Source: Manganibacter manganicus
Lineage (GTDB): Bacteria; Pseudomonadota; Alphaproteobacteria; Rhizobiales; Rhizobiaceae
NCBI RefSeq assembly: GCF_002075885.1
Contig: NZ_MDET01000013.1
Location: 1-64,000 of the forward strand
Reading direction: 5' to 3'
DNA: 64,000 nt
The notes beneath the pieces are model-generated. The model was not told the DNA's origin, did not search any database, and saw only the letters and a program-made list of their open reading frames with translations. This document shows, piece by piece, positions 42,309-52,037 of the stretch. The stretch's first letter is position 1, and each line of letters starts with the position of its first letter. Both the position numbers and the translations under genes were made by a program.

Positions 42309-42686
42309 TTTTGGGGTTCTCGCCTATCCGTCTCCAGTTCCTATGATGACTAGAGGAATGGAGGCTACCTTGAAACTCGTCAATCGATCGCAGAGGCTTG
42401 GGAGGATTTGCCGCAGTGAAAACTGGCGGGTTGCCGTATCGAGAGCAGCCGCAGGCTGGCTTCGAATTTCTCTCCGGCAGGCGCGCCGTTTGGCCGATTG
42501 GCTTGAACGCTCATTGCTTGCATTTCTTCATTGACGTGAATGCGGCCGGTGATGCCGGGCGCCTCGTTGAGATCGTGGTCGTATGGACGGGATATTCAGC
42601 CATTGAGAAGCCGCTTATGCGGACATATGTGCGGGAAGCACCGCGAGTTTGGCGTCAGCGTATGCACAACTGGAAGCGGGCAGACC
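42309..42686. other. Intergenic stretch, no supported gene
   Basis: 378 bases between ccmG and the small cyd gene. A forward frame (42398-42796) covers most of it, with FFIDVNAAGDAGRLVEIVVV, but it runs into the cyd small gene on the other strand and matches no family I know. It may be a relic. Confidence 0.35.
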
Positions 42687-42818
42687 TCAAACTGTTAACC
42701 CGGCAGCTCCCATCAATACGCGAAACAGCAGCGCCACGATGGCGAGCACCGCAATGCTCGCCGCCCAGATCAGGATCAGCCACCCGATGCGGCTGAGCCA
42801 GTTTTTTCGCGGGGACAT
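42687..42818 (-). CDS. DUF2474-like small subunit of the cyd operon
   Basis: 43 aa: MSPRKNWLSRIGWLILIWAA then SIAVLAIVALLFRVLM, one long helix. Small membrane proteins of this kind (DUF2474, CydX-like) follow cydB and stabilise bd-type oxidases. ATG 42818 follows GGGGGG; ATG 42830, overlapping the cydB stop, is an alternative. Confidence 0.7.
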   Translation of the reverse strand: MSPRKNWLSRIGWLILIWAASIAVLAIVALLFRVLMGAAGLTV

Positions 42819-42829
42819 ATCGCCCCCCA

Positions 42830-43837
42830 TCAGTGATAGCCCTCGCCCACCTTCACCTTGCCGCGGAAGACATAGTAGGACCAGCCCGTATAGACGAGGA
42901 TGAAGGGAATGATGAACAGCGCGCCGACCAGCGTGAAGCCCATGCTTTGCACTGGGGCAGCCGCTTCCCAAATCGAAATTTCCGGTGGAATGATGTTGGG
43001 CCAGAGGCTGATACCGAGGCCGGTATAGCCCAGGAAAAGCAGCAGCAGGGCCAACAGGAAAGGTGCGGTATGGCTATCGCGGCGCAGCGTCTTCAAAAGA
43101 CCCCACGTCGCTAGAACCACAAGCGCCGGCACTGGGGCGAACACAATCAGGTTGGGCAGGACGAACCAGCGCGCCGCGACCTCTGGGTGGGCCAGGGGTG
43201 TCCAAAGACTGACCACGACGATTGCCACAAGAAGCGCGATCGTGATCGGCCGGCCAATCTCGCGCATGCGGGCCTGAAGCTTCCCTTCTGTCTTCATCAC
43301 CAGCCAGGTCACGCCGAGGAGCGCATATCCGACCACTAGGCCGACTCCGGTGAACAGGCTGAACGGCGACAGCCAGTCGAGCAGTCCTCCGGCATAAGCG
43401 CCGTCCTTGACCTCGAAGCCATCGATGAACGCCCCAAGCGCCACGCCCTGCGAAAAGGTAGCGATGTAAGACCCCCACATGAAGGCTTTGTCCCAGAACG
43501 GCTTGTGCCCCTCGTCGGCCTTGAAGCGGAACTCGAACGCAACGCCACGCCATATCAGACCCGCAAGCATCAGCATGAGCGGCAAATAGAGCGCACTCAG
43601 GATGACGGCATAGGCGAGCGGGAAGACGGCCAGCATTGCAGCACCGCCAAACACCAGCCAGGTTTCGTTGCCGTCCCAGACCGGCGCGACAGTATTCACC
43701 ATCGCGTCCCGATCTTCGCGGTTGCGCACAAACGGAAAGACAATACCTATCCCAAGATCGAATCCGTCCATGATGACATACATCATCAATCCAAATCCGA
43801 TGATGATGGCCCACAAGAGAGGAAGGTCGATACCCAT
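42830..43837 (-). CDS. cydB: Cytochrome bd-type (cyanide-insensitive) oxidase subunit II
   Basis: 335 aa, eight or nine membrane helices. Family blocks: LWAIIIGFGLMMYVIMDGFD, VWDGNETWLVFGGAAMLAVF and WRGVAFEFRFKADEGHKPFW. With subunit I it forms a quinol oxidase reducing O2 to water without pumping protons. Starts 11 bases after the cydA stop. Downstream is the DUF2474-like gene. Confidence 0.95.
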   Translation of the reverse strand: MGIDLPLLWAIIIGFGLMMYVIMDGFDLGIGIVFPFVRNREDRDAMVNTVAPVWDGNETWLVFGGAAMLAVFPLAYAVILSALYLPLMLMLAGLIWRGVAFEFRFKADEGHKPFWDKAFMWGSYIATFSQGVALGAFIDGFEVKDGAYAGGLLDWLSPFSLFTGVGLVVGYALLGVTWLVMKTEGKLQARMREIGRPITIALLVAIVVVSLWTPLAHPEVAARWFVLPNLIVFAPVPALVVLATWGLLKTLRRDSHTAPFLLALLLLFLGYTGLGISLWPNIIPPEISIWEAAAPVQSMGFTLVGALFIIPFILVYTGWSYYVFRGKVKVGEGYH

Positions 43838-43848
43838 GGTCGTGCCTC

Positions 43849-45258
43849 CTAGCGGCTCACTGGATCGATATTGTCCGGCGCGGCCGACAACGGCCGAGCC
43901 GGACGCTGCACCTGGCCTTGGCCATCGGCATCGCCTTCACTCTCATCGGGCCCCTTGCCCACAAGCTTGAGCATGTAGCTGATGCCAGTTCCAAACACGA
44001 TGGCGTACATGACGATGAACACAATCAGCGTCGTCGACAGCGCCAGCGCCGAGTGGTTGGAAACGGCATCCTTCGTGCGCATGACACCGTAGACGATCCA
44101 GGGTTGGCGGCCGATCTCCGTCGTGTACCAGCCGGCAAGAATAGCGATCAGGCCGGACGGCCCCATCCACATCGAAAACCGCAGGAAGAGCTTCGACTGG
44201 AATAGTCCACCGCGCCAGCGCAACCATAGGCTCCAGACACCGAGCACCAGCATCAGCACGCCGAGCCCGACCATGATGCGGAAGCTCCAGAACACCACAG
44301 GCGAATTCGGGCGGTCCTCGGGAGCGAATTCCTTGAGCCCCGGAAATTGGCCGTTCCATTCGTGCGTCAGGATCAGGCTGCCGAGATTGGGTATCTTCAC
44401 GGCGTAGCGCGTGGTCTCGGCCTCCATGTCCGGCAATCCGAACAGGATCAGCGGCACACCCTCGCCTGGCGTGTTTTCCCAGTGTCCCTCAATCGCCGCG
44501 ATCTTGGCCGGCTGGTGCTTCAGCGTATTCAGGCCGTGCAGATCCCCGATAAATATCTGGATCGGCGCGACGACGAGAAGCATCCACATCGCCATGGACA
44601 GCATGGTGCGCACACGCTGCGTGTCGTTGCCGCGCAAGAGATGCCAGGCCCCGGATGCACTCACGAAGAGTGCGGTGGCAAGGAAGGCGGCAACCGTCAT
44701 ATGTGCCAGACGATAGGGGAACGAGGGATTGAAGATCACCTCGAACCAGTTCACCGGCACCACGACGCCGTTGATGATCTCGAAGCCCTGCGGCGTTTGC
44801 ATCCAGCTGTTGGAGGCAAGAATCCAGGTGGCAGATATCAACGTGCCGAGCGCCACCATAAGGGTGGAGAAGAAGTGCAGCCCCGGCCCGACCCTGTTCC
44901 AGCCGAACAGCATGACGCCCAGGAAGCCTGCTTCCAGAAAGAAGGCGGTCAACACCTCGTAGGCAAGCAGCGGGCCGGTGATGCTGCCGGCGAAGGACGA
45001 GAAATAACTCCAGTTGGTGCCAAACTGATAGGCCATGACCAGCCCGGAAACGACGCCCATCGCGAAATTGACGGCGAATATCTTTGACCAGAAATGGTAG
45101 AGGTCCCGATAGACCACGTCCTTCTTCCACAGCCAGAGACCCTCAAGCACCGCCAGATAGCTGGCGAGCCCGATCGTGATCGCCGGGAAGATGATGTGAA
45201 ACGAGATCGTGAACCCGAACTGGATGCGGGCGAGTTCAAGGGCGGTCAATCCAAACAT
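43849..45258 (-). CDS. cydA: Cytochrome bd-type oxidase subunit I, CIO class
   Basis: 469 aa. Heme-ligand His in TISFHIIFPAITIG (about 19-21), second His in RLAHMTVAAFLA, and the Met heme-ligand region; GRQPW block reads GWYTTEIGRQPWIVYG. The Q-loop is short (EFAPEDRPNSPVVFWSFRIM), which marks the cyanide-insensitive class rather than E. coli-type bd. Tail rich in Glu/Gly. No cydCD genes in the window. This oxidase has no copper, fitting a copper-stress setting. Confidence 0.95.
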   Translation of the reverse strand: MFGLTALELARIQFGFTISFHIIFPAITIGLASYLAVLEGLWLWKKDVVYRDLYHFWSKIFAVNFAMGVVSGLVMAYQFGTNWSYFSSFAGSITGPLLAYEVLTAFFLEAGFLGVMLFGWNRVGPGLHFFSTLMVALGTLISATWILASNSWMQTPQGFEIINGVVVPVNWFEVIFNPSFPYRLAHMTVAAFLATALFVSASGAWHLLRGNDTQRVRTMLSMAMWMLLVVAPIQIFIGDLHGLNTLKHQPAKIAAIEGHWENTPGEGVPLILFGLPDMEAETTRYAVKIPNLGSLILTHEWNGQFPGLKEFAPEDRPNSPVVFWSFRIMVGLGVLMLVLGVWSLWLRWRGGLFQSKLFLRFSMWMGPSGLIAILAGWYTTEIGRQPWIVYGVMRTKDAVSNHSALALSTTLIVFIVMYAIVFGTGISYMLKLVGKGPDESEGDADGQGQVQRPARPLSAAPDNIDPVSR

Positions 45259-45388
45259 GCCTTGTCCTTCCGCGGTTTCGACTTCGGATCGGGTTCCTCG
45301 CCCTGGACGGGGAAACAGTCCTTCGGATCATCACCGCGCGTAAAATACTAGCAGGTCGAGATCACGAAGCATCGTCCTTCCAGGGCAA

Positions 45389-45978
45389 TCATGCGCATCG
45401 TAGGAAGCCTGGCGTCGCGGTCATCCACCGTGGGCGCGCAATAAAGCTCGATGCCTTGCGCTTACCCGCGCGTAGAAGCAGCATATAGTTTTCCCAGCAG
45501 ATGACGCTGCCAATCCGAACAACGGGCGTGTCGACCACCCCGATGGTCGAGCGACCACCAAAGCCCCAGACCAGCCTCTCCAAACCCGTTGGCATCAGCT
45601 TGCGCTGCTTGGAAAGCAGCCAGCCTGAGTGACCATAGGTCAGCGCCGTGCAATAGAGGATTCCGCCGTGCGCTCGATAACGTCGGACCACGAGATGGAG
45701 CCGTTGTCGCCGGCGATCTCACCGAGACGCGACGCTTCAGGTCCAAGCAGATCGATGGCGCTCTCGGAATAATGGCGAAAGTCCTCCCGGCCTTCGGTAC
45801 CGCGCAGCCCAAGCCTCGCGCCGTAGTCGAGGCCCCTGAGATACCCACCAACGAATGCCTCGGAAAACACGACGAGATCGGCTCCCGTCGCAGTTGCACC
45901 AAAGCTTCGAAAATCCAACAACGTCATCGCACCGAAGCTTCCGACGACCGACGCCTGCTCCGGCAGCATCGACGTCAT
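45389..45978 (-). pseudogene. Nitrilase-family gene, frameshifted and truncated
   Basis: Reverse-strand codons in one frame give ATGADLVVFSEAFVGGYLRG and DFRHYSESAIDLLGPEASRL (Glu nucleophile-activating region), then in another RKLMPTGLERLVWGFGGRST and [20 protein letters not shown], with the catalytic Cys in VICWENY. At least two frameshifts, and the C-terminal third is missing. Nitrilases hydrolyse nitriles to acids. It lies downstream of nothing functional, 130 bases before cydA. Confidence 0.85.
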
Positions 45979-46262
45979 GAACCTGAAAACCTGCCTGGCG
46001 AAATCCAGATCGATTATGGAGTGGCGTTACGCACAACCTCCCGCGGTATCCTCCTGAGTTCCGAGCCGCTCGTCCCATCGCCGGTCTGCTCTCCAGAGCT
46101 ATCTCGTTCAGTACTGTTCATCGCCATCCTCGGCGCTTGTCGGTCAGCGGCTTTACAGTCGCTGACCACTTGGAAGCATGGGCAAGGGCCCCGTCTCTCG
46201 GAACCAGTAGCGTTATCCATCTAGTCAGCGGGCGCTGTGGAACCGCCACCCGCTCTCTCGGC
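45979..46262. other. Intergenic stretch, no supported gene
   Basis: 284 bases between the nitrilase relic and pseudoazurin. All frames are broken by stops and none resembles a known family. Confidence 0.35.
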
Positions 46263-46808
46263 TCATTCAGCGCCGCCGACCTGACCAATCAATTCGGCCA
46301 TGCGGGTCTTGGCTTTGCCGGGCAGTTTCACGGTTTCGGCCGCATCGAGATTTGCGGGGCTTTCACCGACCTGGACCAGGCCCACCATACCCATGCCGAA
46401 ATGGGGCGCGCATTTGTAGCCGTAAATCCCTTCAGCATCGAAGGTCACGGTGATTTCCTCGTTGATCTTGCCCTTCCAGGTTTCTGCGCCCTCGGGAACC
46501 ATTGCAGGGATCGCCTCTGAGTTGTGGCCCTTGTCGGTTGCCACAAATTTCACCGAGTCGCCGGGCGCTATCTTGAGATATGCTGGTTCGAACTGCATAG
46601 GCCGTCCTTCCGACCCCTTGTTGAGCATCTGCACTTCATGCGTCTGGGCGGCGGCGCCTGAGGCCTGACCGGTACTAGTGTCCTGTGCGAACGCCCGGCT
46701 GCCGCCAATCGCCGTCGCCAGCGTTAGACCCGCAGTCCCGGCAAGCAGGCTGCGACGCGAGATGCCTCGAGACGCCACTCCCGAACCGCTAAACGTTTTT
46801 TTCGACAT
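46263..46808 (-). CDS. Pseudoazurin, blue copper electron carrier
   Basis: 181 aa; twin-arginine signal SRRSLLAGTAGLTLATAIGG, then a cupredoxin domain with type 1 copper ligands His95 (DKGHNSEAI), Cys133, His136 and Met141 (YGYKCAPHFGMGM). Pseudoazurins pass electrons to nitrite or nitrous oxide reductases and other periplasmic enzymes; none is present here except the two-domain oxidase. Longer upstream starts are rejected because the signal begins at MSKKTF. Upstream 46809-46984 has no gene. Confidence 0.93.
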   Translation of the reverse strand: MSKKTFSGSGVASRGISRRSLLAGTAGLTLATAIGGSRAFAQDTSTGQASGAAAQTHEVQMLNKGSEGRPMQFEPAYLKIAPGDSVKFVATDKGHNSEAIPAMVPEGAETWKGKINEEITVTFDAEGIYGYKCAPHFGMGMVGLVQVGESPANLDAAETVKLPGKAKTRMAELIGQVGGAE

Positions 46809-46984
46809 ACTTGATCCTTTCATACATAAGTCAGCGTAACTGATACGCACGGTCCTCAACATTTCTCTCACGGGGAAAGTCCTCGCCATTTTTGGTCCCC
46901 TGGCAGCCCACTTGTGCGTGTAGGCCAACTGCACCCGCTCGGAACAACGTAAGATCTCTAGGAGACTGAGGTTCAAGTGTGTAA

Positions 46985-47400
46985 ATGTCGCATGCCAATC
47001 GACATGTCTGAGCTTTTCCAAGAAGCTAGGCTAATAAGGCGTCGCTTCTTAGATACTCGCTGAAAAGTCGGAGAACCATCGCGATTGCCGCGTTTGCCGA
47101 CGAGCACAAGATCGAAGTTCCCAGCGTCACCTGGAATTACGGGACTATACAGTCGGAGTTCTGCAGATAAGATCGGTCGTCGGCTCGCTCCACGTACGCC
47201 GCCCACCGTTCGGTTATGACGCTGATCGCGTGTTTGAATCTGACGCCTAGGATTCCGGTAAGCGAGTCGAAGCCGAGTGCGAACCGGCTTGTAGCAGAGA
47301 AACGCCAGTACCCATCGACCACCACTCGATAACCGCCCCCCGAAGCGACCTCGAATTGGACCGCGATATCTCATTTACGGAAGCCCCACCCAGAACGAGA
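46985..47400 (-). pseudogene. SleB cell wall hydrolase, N-terminal relic
   Basis: In two frames the reverse strand repeats the N-terminal region of the sleB product at 34898-36079: RFALGFDSLTGILG, ITERWAAYVERADDRSYLQN, GDAGNFDLVLVGKRGNRDGS and FQRVSKKRRLISLASWKS. No catalytic SleB domain follows. The upstream 23-base element is also conserved (47408-47430), so gene and promoter were duplicated before decay. Confidence 0.8.
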
Positions 47401-47407
47401 ACCGATT

Positions 47408-47430
47408 ATTAACCTGGATGAAATGTTAAC
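47408..47430. repeat. 23-base element shared with 36092-36114
   Basis: ATTAACCTGGATGAAATGTTAAC, 21 of 23 identical to the element before intact sleB, at the same place relative to the sleB relic. Confidence 0.6.
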
Positions 47431-47455
47431 AAAGGCGGACGACAAATGTCGCTCT

Positions 47456-47840
47456 CATTTGGCGGCAAACTCCTCGTCAAAATTGAAGTTTTCTTATTCG
47501 GCAGGAAGATGATCCGGCAGATTCGCAGGCAGGCCCCCATCGACCGTGACAGGTACAGGCTGATCACGGTCATCGCGCTTTTTTGCGCCATCTTTTGAAT
47601 CATTGCTGCAAGGCTTGTCTTCCTGGGCTTCGTGCCCGACGCGGCGCCTTCAGGCGAATGGAGCGAAGCGACCGTTGCATCGCGGCCCGATTTGGTCGAT
47701 CGAAACGGCGAGTTGTTGGCGACCGACATCAATACCGGGCCCTACTCATTCCGGGCCAGTTGGCGTCGATGCGACGATCTTGTGCAGAGCCCCTGTCTTG
47801 CTAGGCCGGCAAGTTTCGCTTATTGCAAATGCGTTGCAAC
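47456..47840 (+). pseudogene. FtsI/PBP2-type penicillin-binding protein, N-terminal relic
   Basis: Forward codons from ATG 47456 include [17 protein letters not shown], an in-frame TGA, then [14 protein letters not shown], and [20 protein letters not shown], the class B N-terminal RxxxxDRNGxxLA box. Around 47745 the frame shifts and degenerates. The 3' half of a similar gene occurs as a relic at 20530-20845. Confidence 0.8.
47822..47840. promoter_or_regulatory. Fur/Mur-type box upstream of mntH
   Basis: ATTGCAAATGCGTTGCAAC lies 18 bases before the proposed mntH start. It matches TTGCAATTGCGATGCAAC before the Fur-family gene (54181-54198) at all but two core positions. TGCAA-type dyads are the known form of Mur/Fur sites in rhizobia. 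Confidence 0.6.
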
Positions 47841-47857
47841 TGCGATTGAATGTAAAA

Positions 47858-49192
47858 GTGGATCAACATGTTGACAAATTGGGCTGGAACCAGGCCCGTG
47901 GCGAAGCGTCTCTGTCCGACGTCCATCGCACCATCGCAGTCCGGCAGTCGGGTTCCGCCTGGCGTCGCGGCGCTGCCTTCGTCGGTCCCGGCTACTTGGT
48001 CGCTGTCGGCTACATGGATCCCGGTAACTGGGCAACCTCGCTCGCCGGCGGCTCCAAGTTCGGCTACACACTGCTAGTCGTCGCGCTAGTCTCCAATATG
48101 ATGGCGATCGTTCTGCAATCGCTCTGCGCCCGCCTCGCAGTCGCGTCGGGACGCGATCTCGCCCAGGCCTGCCGCGACGCGTTCCCAAAGCCGGTCGCCT
48201 ACGCGCTGTGGGTGCTGGCCGAGATTGCCATCATCGCCACCGATATCGCCGAGATCGTCGGCACGGCGATCGGCCTCAATTTGATCTTCGGCATCCCGCT
48301 CGAACTTGGCGTCACTATCACCGCGCTCGACGTCTTCCTGATCCTCTACCTGCAAAAACTTGGTTTCCGCTGGGTGGAAGCGCTGATTATCACACTGCTC
48401 GGCGTCATTGCTGTGTGTTTTGCCGTGCAGATCGCGCTTGCCGATCCGAACTGGAGCGAGGTGATTCGCGGCTTTGCGCCGACCACCGAGATCCTCACTA
48501 ATCCCGAGATGCTATATTTGGCGCTAGGCATACTCGGAGCCACCGTGATGCCGCACAATCTCTATCTGCACTCGGGCATCGTTCAGACCCGCTCCTATGG
48601 CGAGAGTCTTCAGGAAAAGCGCGAGGCGCTAAAGTTCGCCACCATCGATTCCACTGTGGCGCTGATGTTCGCGCTCCTCATCAACGCCTCGATCCTGATC
48701 CTCGCCGCCGCCACCTTCAACGTCACAGGCCAGACGGAGGTGGCCGAGCTCGGCGAGGCGCATTCGCTGCTTGCGCCGCTGCTTGGTCTGGCCATCGCAC
48801 CAACTTTGTTCGGCATCGCCCTTGTGTGCTGCGGCATCAATTCGACGGTGACGGCGACGCTCGCCGGCCAGATCGTCATGGAAGGCTTTCTAAACATTAA
48901 GCTGGCGCCTTGGATGCGTCGCCTGATCACGCGCGCCGTCGCCATCGTGCCGGCAGCGATCGTTACCATCTGGTATGGCGAGAGTGGCACTGGGCAGCTC
49001 CTGATCCTCACCCAGGTGGTGCTGTCGTTGCAGCTCTCCTTCGCCGTGTTCCCGCTGGTGATGTTCACTGCCGACAAGGCCAAGATGGGCGCGCTGGTGG
49101 CGCCGCGCTGGCTAATCGTACTCGCTGCCTCCGTCGCGGTCGTCATTGCCGCGCTAAATGCTAAGCTACTCATCGATTTCCTGGCGGGCTAG
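47858..49192 (+). CDS. mntH: NRAMP-family Mn(II)/Fe(II) importer MntH
   Basis: About 444 aa, eleven membrane helices. Metal-binding helix 1 motif [20 protein letters not shown] and helix 6 with its Met ([15 protein letters not shown]) are intact. It imports Mn(II) with protons. The in-frame start is unclear: GTG 47858 or TTG 47879, both without a strong ribosome site; the ATG at 47868 is out of frame. It begins right after a penicillin-binding protein relic, so the original start may have been disturbed. A Fur/Mur-type box precedes it. Confidence 0.92.
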   Translation: MDQHVDKLGWNQARGEASLSDVHRTIAVRQSGSAWRRGAAFVGPGYLVAVGYMDPGNWATSLAGGSKFGYTLLVVALVSNMMAIVLQSLCARLAVASGRDLAQACRDAFPKPVAYALWVLAEIAIIATDIAEIVGTAIGLNLIFGIPLELGVTITALDVFLILYLQKLGFRWVEALIITLLGVIAVCFAVQIALADPNWSEVIRGFAPTTEILTNPEMLYLALGILGATVMPHNLYLHSGIVQTRSYGESLQEKREALKFATIDSTVALMFALLINASILILAAATFNVTGQTEVAELGEAHSLLAPLLGLAIAPTLFGIALVCCGINSTVTATLAGQIVMEGFLNIKLAPWMRRLITRAVAIVPAAIVTIWYGESGTGQLLILTQVVLSLQLSFAVFPLVMFTADKAKMGALVAPRWLIVLAASVAVVIAALNAKLLIDFLAG

Positions 49193-49316
49193 CAGGAAGC
49201 GGACAGCCGAAAGCGTTCCACAGCGCGTTACCGACTTGCATTGACCGCTGCAGCGGCTATGCGCGGGGTTAGGCTGGCGAGCTGTGCCATGGTTGATTGA
49301 CCTTTCGTTTGATGCT

Positions 49317-49787
49317 TCAAGCATCCTTGCGTAAAATGGCGTCCAGCCTGTGCTTTTCTTCGGCGGTCAGCGCCCCGACCTCGCTCCCGCGTTTTTTACG
49401 CGCGGCGCCGATCATGAATGCGCCGCCACAAAGCAGCAGTATTACCGGCGCGCCCCACAACAAGGCATTGCGCAAATTCAGGCGGGGTTTCAGCAAGACG
49501 AATTCGCCATAGCGAGAAACGATGTAGTCCAGCACCTGACTATCGCTGTCTCCTGCCACCAGCCGCTCGCGTACGAGCACGCGTAAATCGCGTGCCAATT
49601 CGGCATCCGACTCGTCGATCGACTGGTTTTGACAAACCATGCAGCGCAATTCTTCCGACAGCAGTCGCGCGCGGTGCTCAAGCGCCGGATCGCGCAGCAC
49701 TTCATCCGGTTGCACGGCATAAGCGCCATGACCAAGCATCAGCGCGCATAGAAGCGAAGCCAGTGCAGTGACGAACCGCCTGTTCAT
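49317..49787 (-). CDS. ccmH: Cytochrome c maturation protein CcmH/CycL
   Basis: 156 aa. Signal/anchor ([17 protein letters not shown]), periplasmic three-helix domain with the redox [14 protein letters not shown] (Cys49, Cys52), and a C-terminal membrane helix ([20 protein letters not shown]). It reduces apocytochrome c for heme attachment. It overlaps ccmF by four bases (ATGA). The 124 bases downstream to mntH, convergent, hold no gene. Confidence 0.93.
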   Translation of the reverse strand: MNRRFVTALASLLCALMLGHGAYAVQPDEVLRDPALEHRARLLSEELRCMVCQNQSIDESDAELARDLRVLVRERLVAGDSDSQVLDYIVSRYGEFVLLKPRLNLRNALLWGAPVILLLCGGAFMIGAARKKRGSEVGALTAEEKHRLDAILRKDA

Positions 49788-51772
49788 ATGGTGGCCGGCC
49801 GTGTCTTGTCCGCACCCTGCCGGGCTCGACGAGACGGCGCACCGACCCGCAGGCGCCGGTCGGTCAGCGACACGGTTCCGCCCACCATCATGACCAGCGC
49901 GCCGAGCCAGATCAGCGTCACCATCGGTTTCCACCACAGCCGCACGACAACGCCATCGGGTGTTTCATCGCCCAGCGATATATACAGTTGGCTGAAACCC
50001 ATCGTCTTGATGCCGGCCTCTGTGGTCGGCATCTGCCTTGCGGGATAAAATCGTTTAGAAGATATGATTTGCGCAGAAACGCTTCCATCCTCGTCAAGGA
50101 GTTCGAAGCGGCCGCGATCTTCGGTGAAGTTCGGCCCCTGGAAAGGATGAAGCCCGTCGAAACGAAGCGTATATCCGGAAATCTCCACGGTCTCGCCAGG
50201 CTGCATCGCCAGTATTTTTTCTGTCTCGAACGATACGACCCCGACAACACCAAGGACAGTGAGCCCGACTCCGAGATGGGCAAGGGCCGTTCCGAACATC
50301 GAGCGCGGCAAGCCCCGGAAGCGACGAAAGGCCACCCCGGCGGCAACATTTCCGACGCCCGACTTCAACGCCAGGTCCACCAGGGCGCCGACGATCAGCC
50401 AGAAGCCCAGCCCGATCCCGAGTGAGGCAAAGACGCTTGCCCCATCGATGAATACCATTGTCACCAGCACAGCAAGCAGCGCGGCAGCGAACGCCGTCAT
50501 CAGCCTTTGCGCCGCACCGTAAATATCGCCCCGCTTCCACGCCAGAAGTGGTCCGAACGGAACGACGACCAGCAGCGGCACCATCAACGCCCCGAAGGTC
50601 AGATTGAAGAATGGCGCTCCCACCGAAATCTTATCGCCGGAAATGGCCTCCAGAACCAACGGATAGAGGGTCCCGATCAACACGGTGGCGGTGGCGGTTG
50701 TCAGGAAGAGATTGTTCAAGACCAGTGCGCCTTCGCGCGAAATCGGCTGGAACATGCCGCCGCTGGCCAGGCTTCCCGCACGCAATGCAAACAGCGCCAG
50801 AGAACCACCGATGAACAGGATCAGGATGCATAATATGAAAATGCCCCGGCTGGGATCGGTTGCAAAAGCATGTACCGATGTCAGCACTCCGGAACGAACG
50901 AGAAATGTGCCCAGCAGCGAAAGCGAAAATGTCAGGATCGCCAGAAGCAGCGTCCAGATTTTCAGCGCGGACCGCTTTTCCATGACAATGGCCGAGTGAA
51001 GCAAAGCTGTGCCGGCCAGCCACGGCATGAAGGAGGCATTCTCAACCGGATCCCAGAACCAGAACCCGCCCCAGCCGAGCTCGTAATAAGCCCAGTAGGA
51101 ACCCATGGCTATGCCGCCAGTCAGAAAGACCCAGGCCGCCAGCGTCCACGGTCGCACCCAGCGGGCCCAGGCCGCGTCGATCTTGCCTTCAATGAGCGCC
51201 GCCACCGCAAACGAAAAGCATACGGAAAAGCCCACATAGCCAAGATAGAGAAGCGGTGGATGAATGGCGAGCCCGACATCCTGGAGGATCGGGTTCAGGT
51301 CCCGCCCTTCGATGGGCGCTGGAACGAGCCGCGCGAACGGATTCGACGTCGCGAGCACGAACAGGAAAAACGCGGCGCCAATCCAGCCCTGCACCGCAAG
51401 CACGTTGGCCCGCAGCGTGGCCGGAAGATTGCCGCCGAACATTGCCACGAGACATCCGAAAAATGTCAGGATCAGGATCCATAAAAGCATCGAGCCTTCA
51501 TGATTGCCCCATGTTCCGGTGATCTTGAAAAGCATGGGCTTCAGCGAATGCGAATTTTCCCACACATTGGCGACGGAGAAATCCGACTGCACATAAGCCA
51601 GCGTCAGCACGAGAAACGAAAGCGCGGTCAAAGCAAAACCGGCTATCGCTACTGGTCCGCCCACGGCCATCAGGAGTTCATTGCCCGTCCGGGCGCCAGC
51701 TAGGGGCACGATCGACTGAACCAGCGCCAAGGCGAAAGCAAGAACCAGCGCGAAGTGACCTATTTCAACCAT
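49784..51772 (-). CDS. ccmF: Cytochrome c heme lyase subunit CcmF/CycK
   Basis: 662 aa with about 15 membrane segments. The WWD-type heme-handling motif is [40 protein letters not shown], the NxHSxxP-like NSHSLKPM and [14 protein letters not shown] loops are also in place. With CcmH and CcmI it attaches heme to apocytochromes c. Full length for the family. It sits between the truncated ccmE and ccmH. Confidence 0.96.
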   Translation of the reverse strand: MVEIGHFALVLAFALALVQSIVPLAGARTGNELLMAVGGPVAIAGFALTALSFLVLTLAYVQSDFSVANVWENSHSLKPMLFKITGTWGNHEGSMLLWILILTFFGCLVAMFGGNLPATLRANVLAVQGWIGAAFFLFVLATSNPFARLVPAPIEGRDLNPILQDVGLAIHPPLLYLGYVGFSVCFSFAVAALIEGKIDAAWARWVRPWTLAAWVFLTGGIAMGSYWAYYELGWGGFWFWDPVENASFMPWLAGTALLHSAIVMEKRSALKIWTLLLAILTFSLSLLGTFLVRSGVLTSVHAFATDPSRGIFILCILILFIGGSLALFALRAGSLASGGMFQPISREGALVLNNLFLTTATATVLIGTLYPLVLEAISGDKISVGAPFFNLTFGALMVPLLVVVPFGPLLAWKRGDIYGAAQRLMTAFAAALLAVLVTMVFIDGASVFASLGIGLGFWLIVGALVDLALKSGVGNVAAGVAFRRFRGLPRSMFGTALAHLGVGLTVLGVVGVVSFETEKILAMQPGETVEISGYTLRFDGLHPFQGPNFTEDRGRFELLDEDGSVSAQIISSKRFYPARQMPTTEAGIKTMGFSQLYISLGDETPDGVVVRLWWKPMVTLIWLGALVMMVGGTVSLTDRRLRVGAPSRRARQGADKTRPATI

Positions 51773-51801
51773 GGCGATACAATCTGCCCAATTCAGTTTT
51801 C

Positions 51802-52032
51802 CTACCAGACACCTTTTGCCTTCAGACCGTCGGCGACCTCCTTGGGCATATAAGTTTTGTCATACTTGGCCAGCACGCTGTCAGCAACGAACTCGCCGCT
51901 CGGATCGAAACTGCTTTCCGTGATCCCGCCCTGATCCTTCTGGCCGAGCGCGTAGAATGTCAACGCTGTCGCCACGACAAGGAACCCTGCACCGGCTGCG
52001 ATGATCGACAATCTCTTCGGCTTGCGGGTCAT
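51802..52032 (-). pseudogene. ccmE: ccmE/cycJ heme chaperone, internally deleted
   Basis: 76 codons: N-terminal anchor [20 protein letters not shown] joined near QKDQGGIT to the C-terminal segment [20 protein letters not shown] then [11 protein letters not shown]. Normal CcmE is about 150 aa; some 70 residues of the OB-fold barrel are missing. In addition, the heme-binding His of the VLAKHDExY motif is Tyr here. It cannot carry heme covalently as CcmE does. The gene is kept in frame between ccmI and ccmF with a good GGAG site, so it may still be translated. Confidence 0.85.
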
Positions 52033-52037
52033 GCAGT

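Noticed and set aside
42398..42796. 132-codon forward frame between ccmG and cydB
   Set aside because: Overlaps the small cyd gene on the other strand and has no recognisable family.
43849..46984. FNR-type TTGAT-N4-ATCAA boxes near cydA or pseudoazurin
   Set aside because: None found by reading; TTGATCC near 46805 lacks the second half-site.
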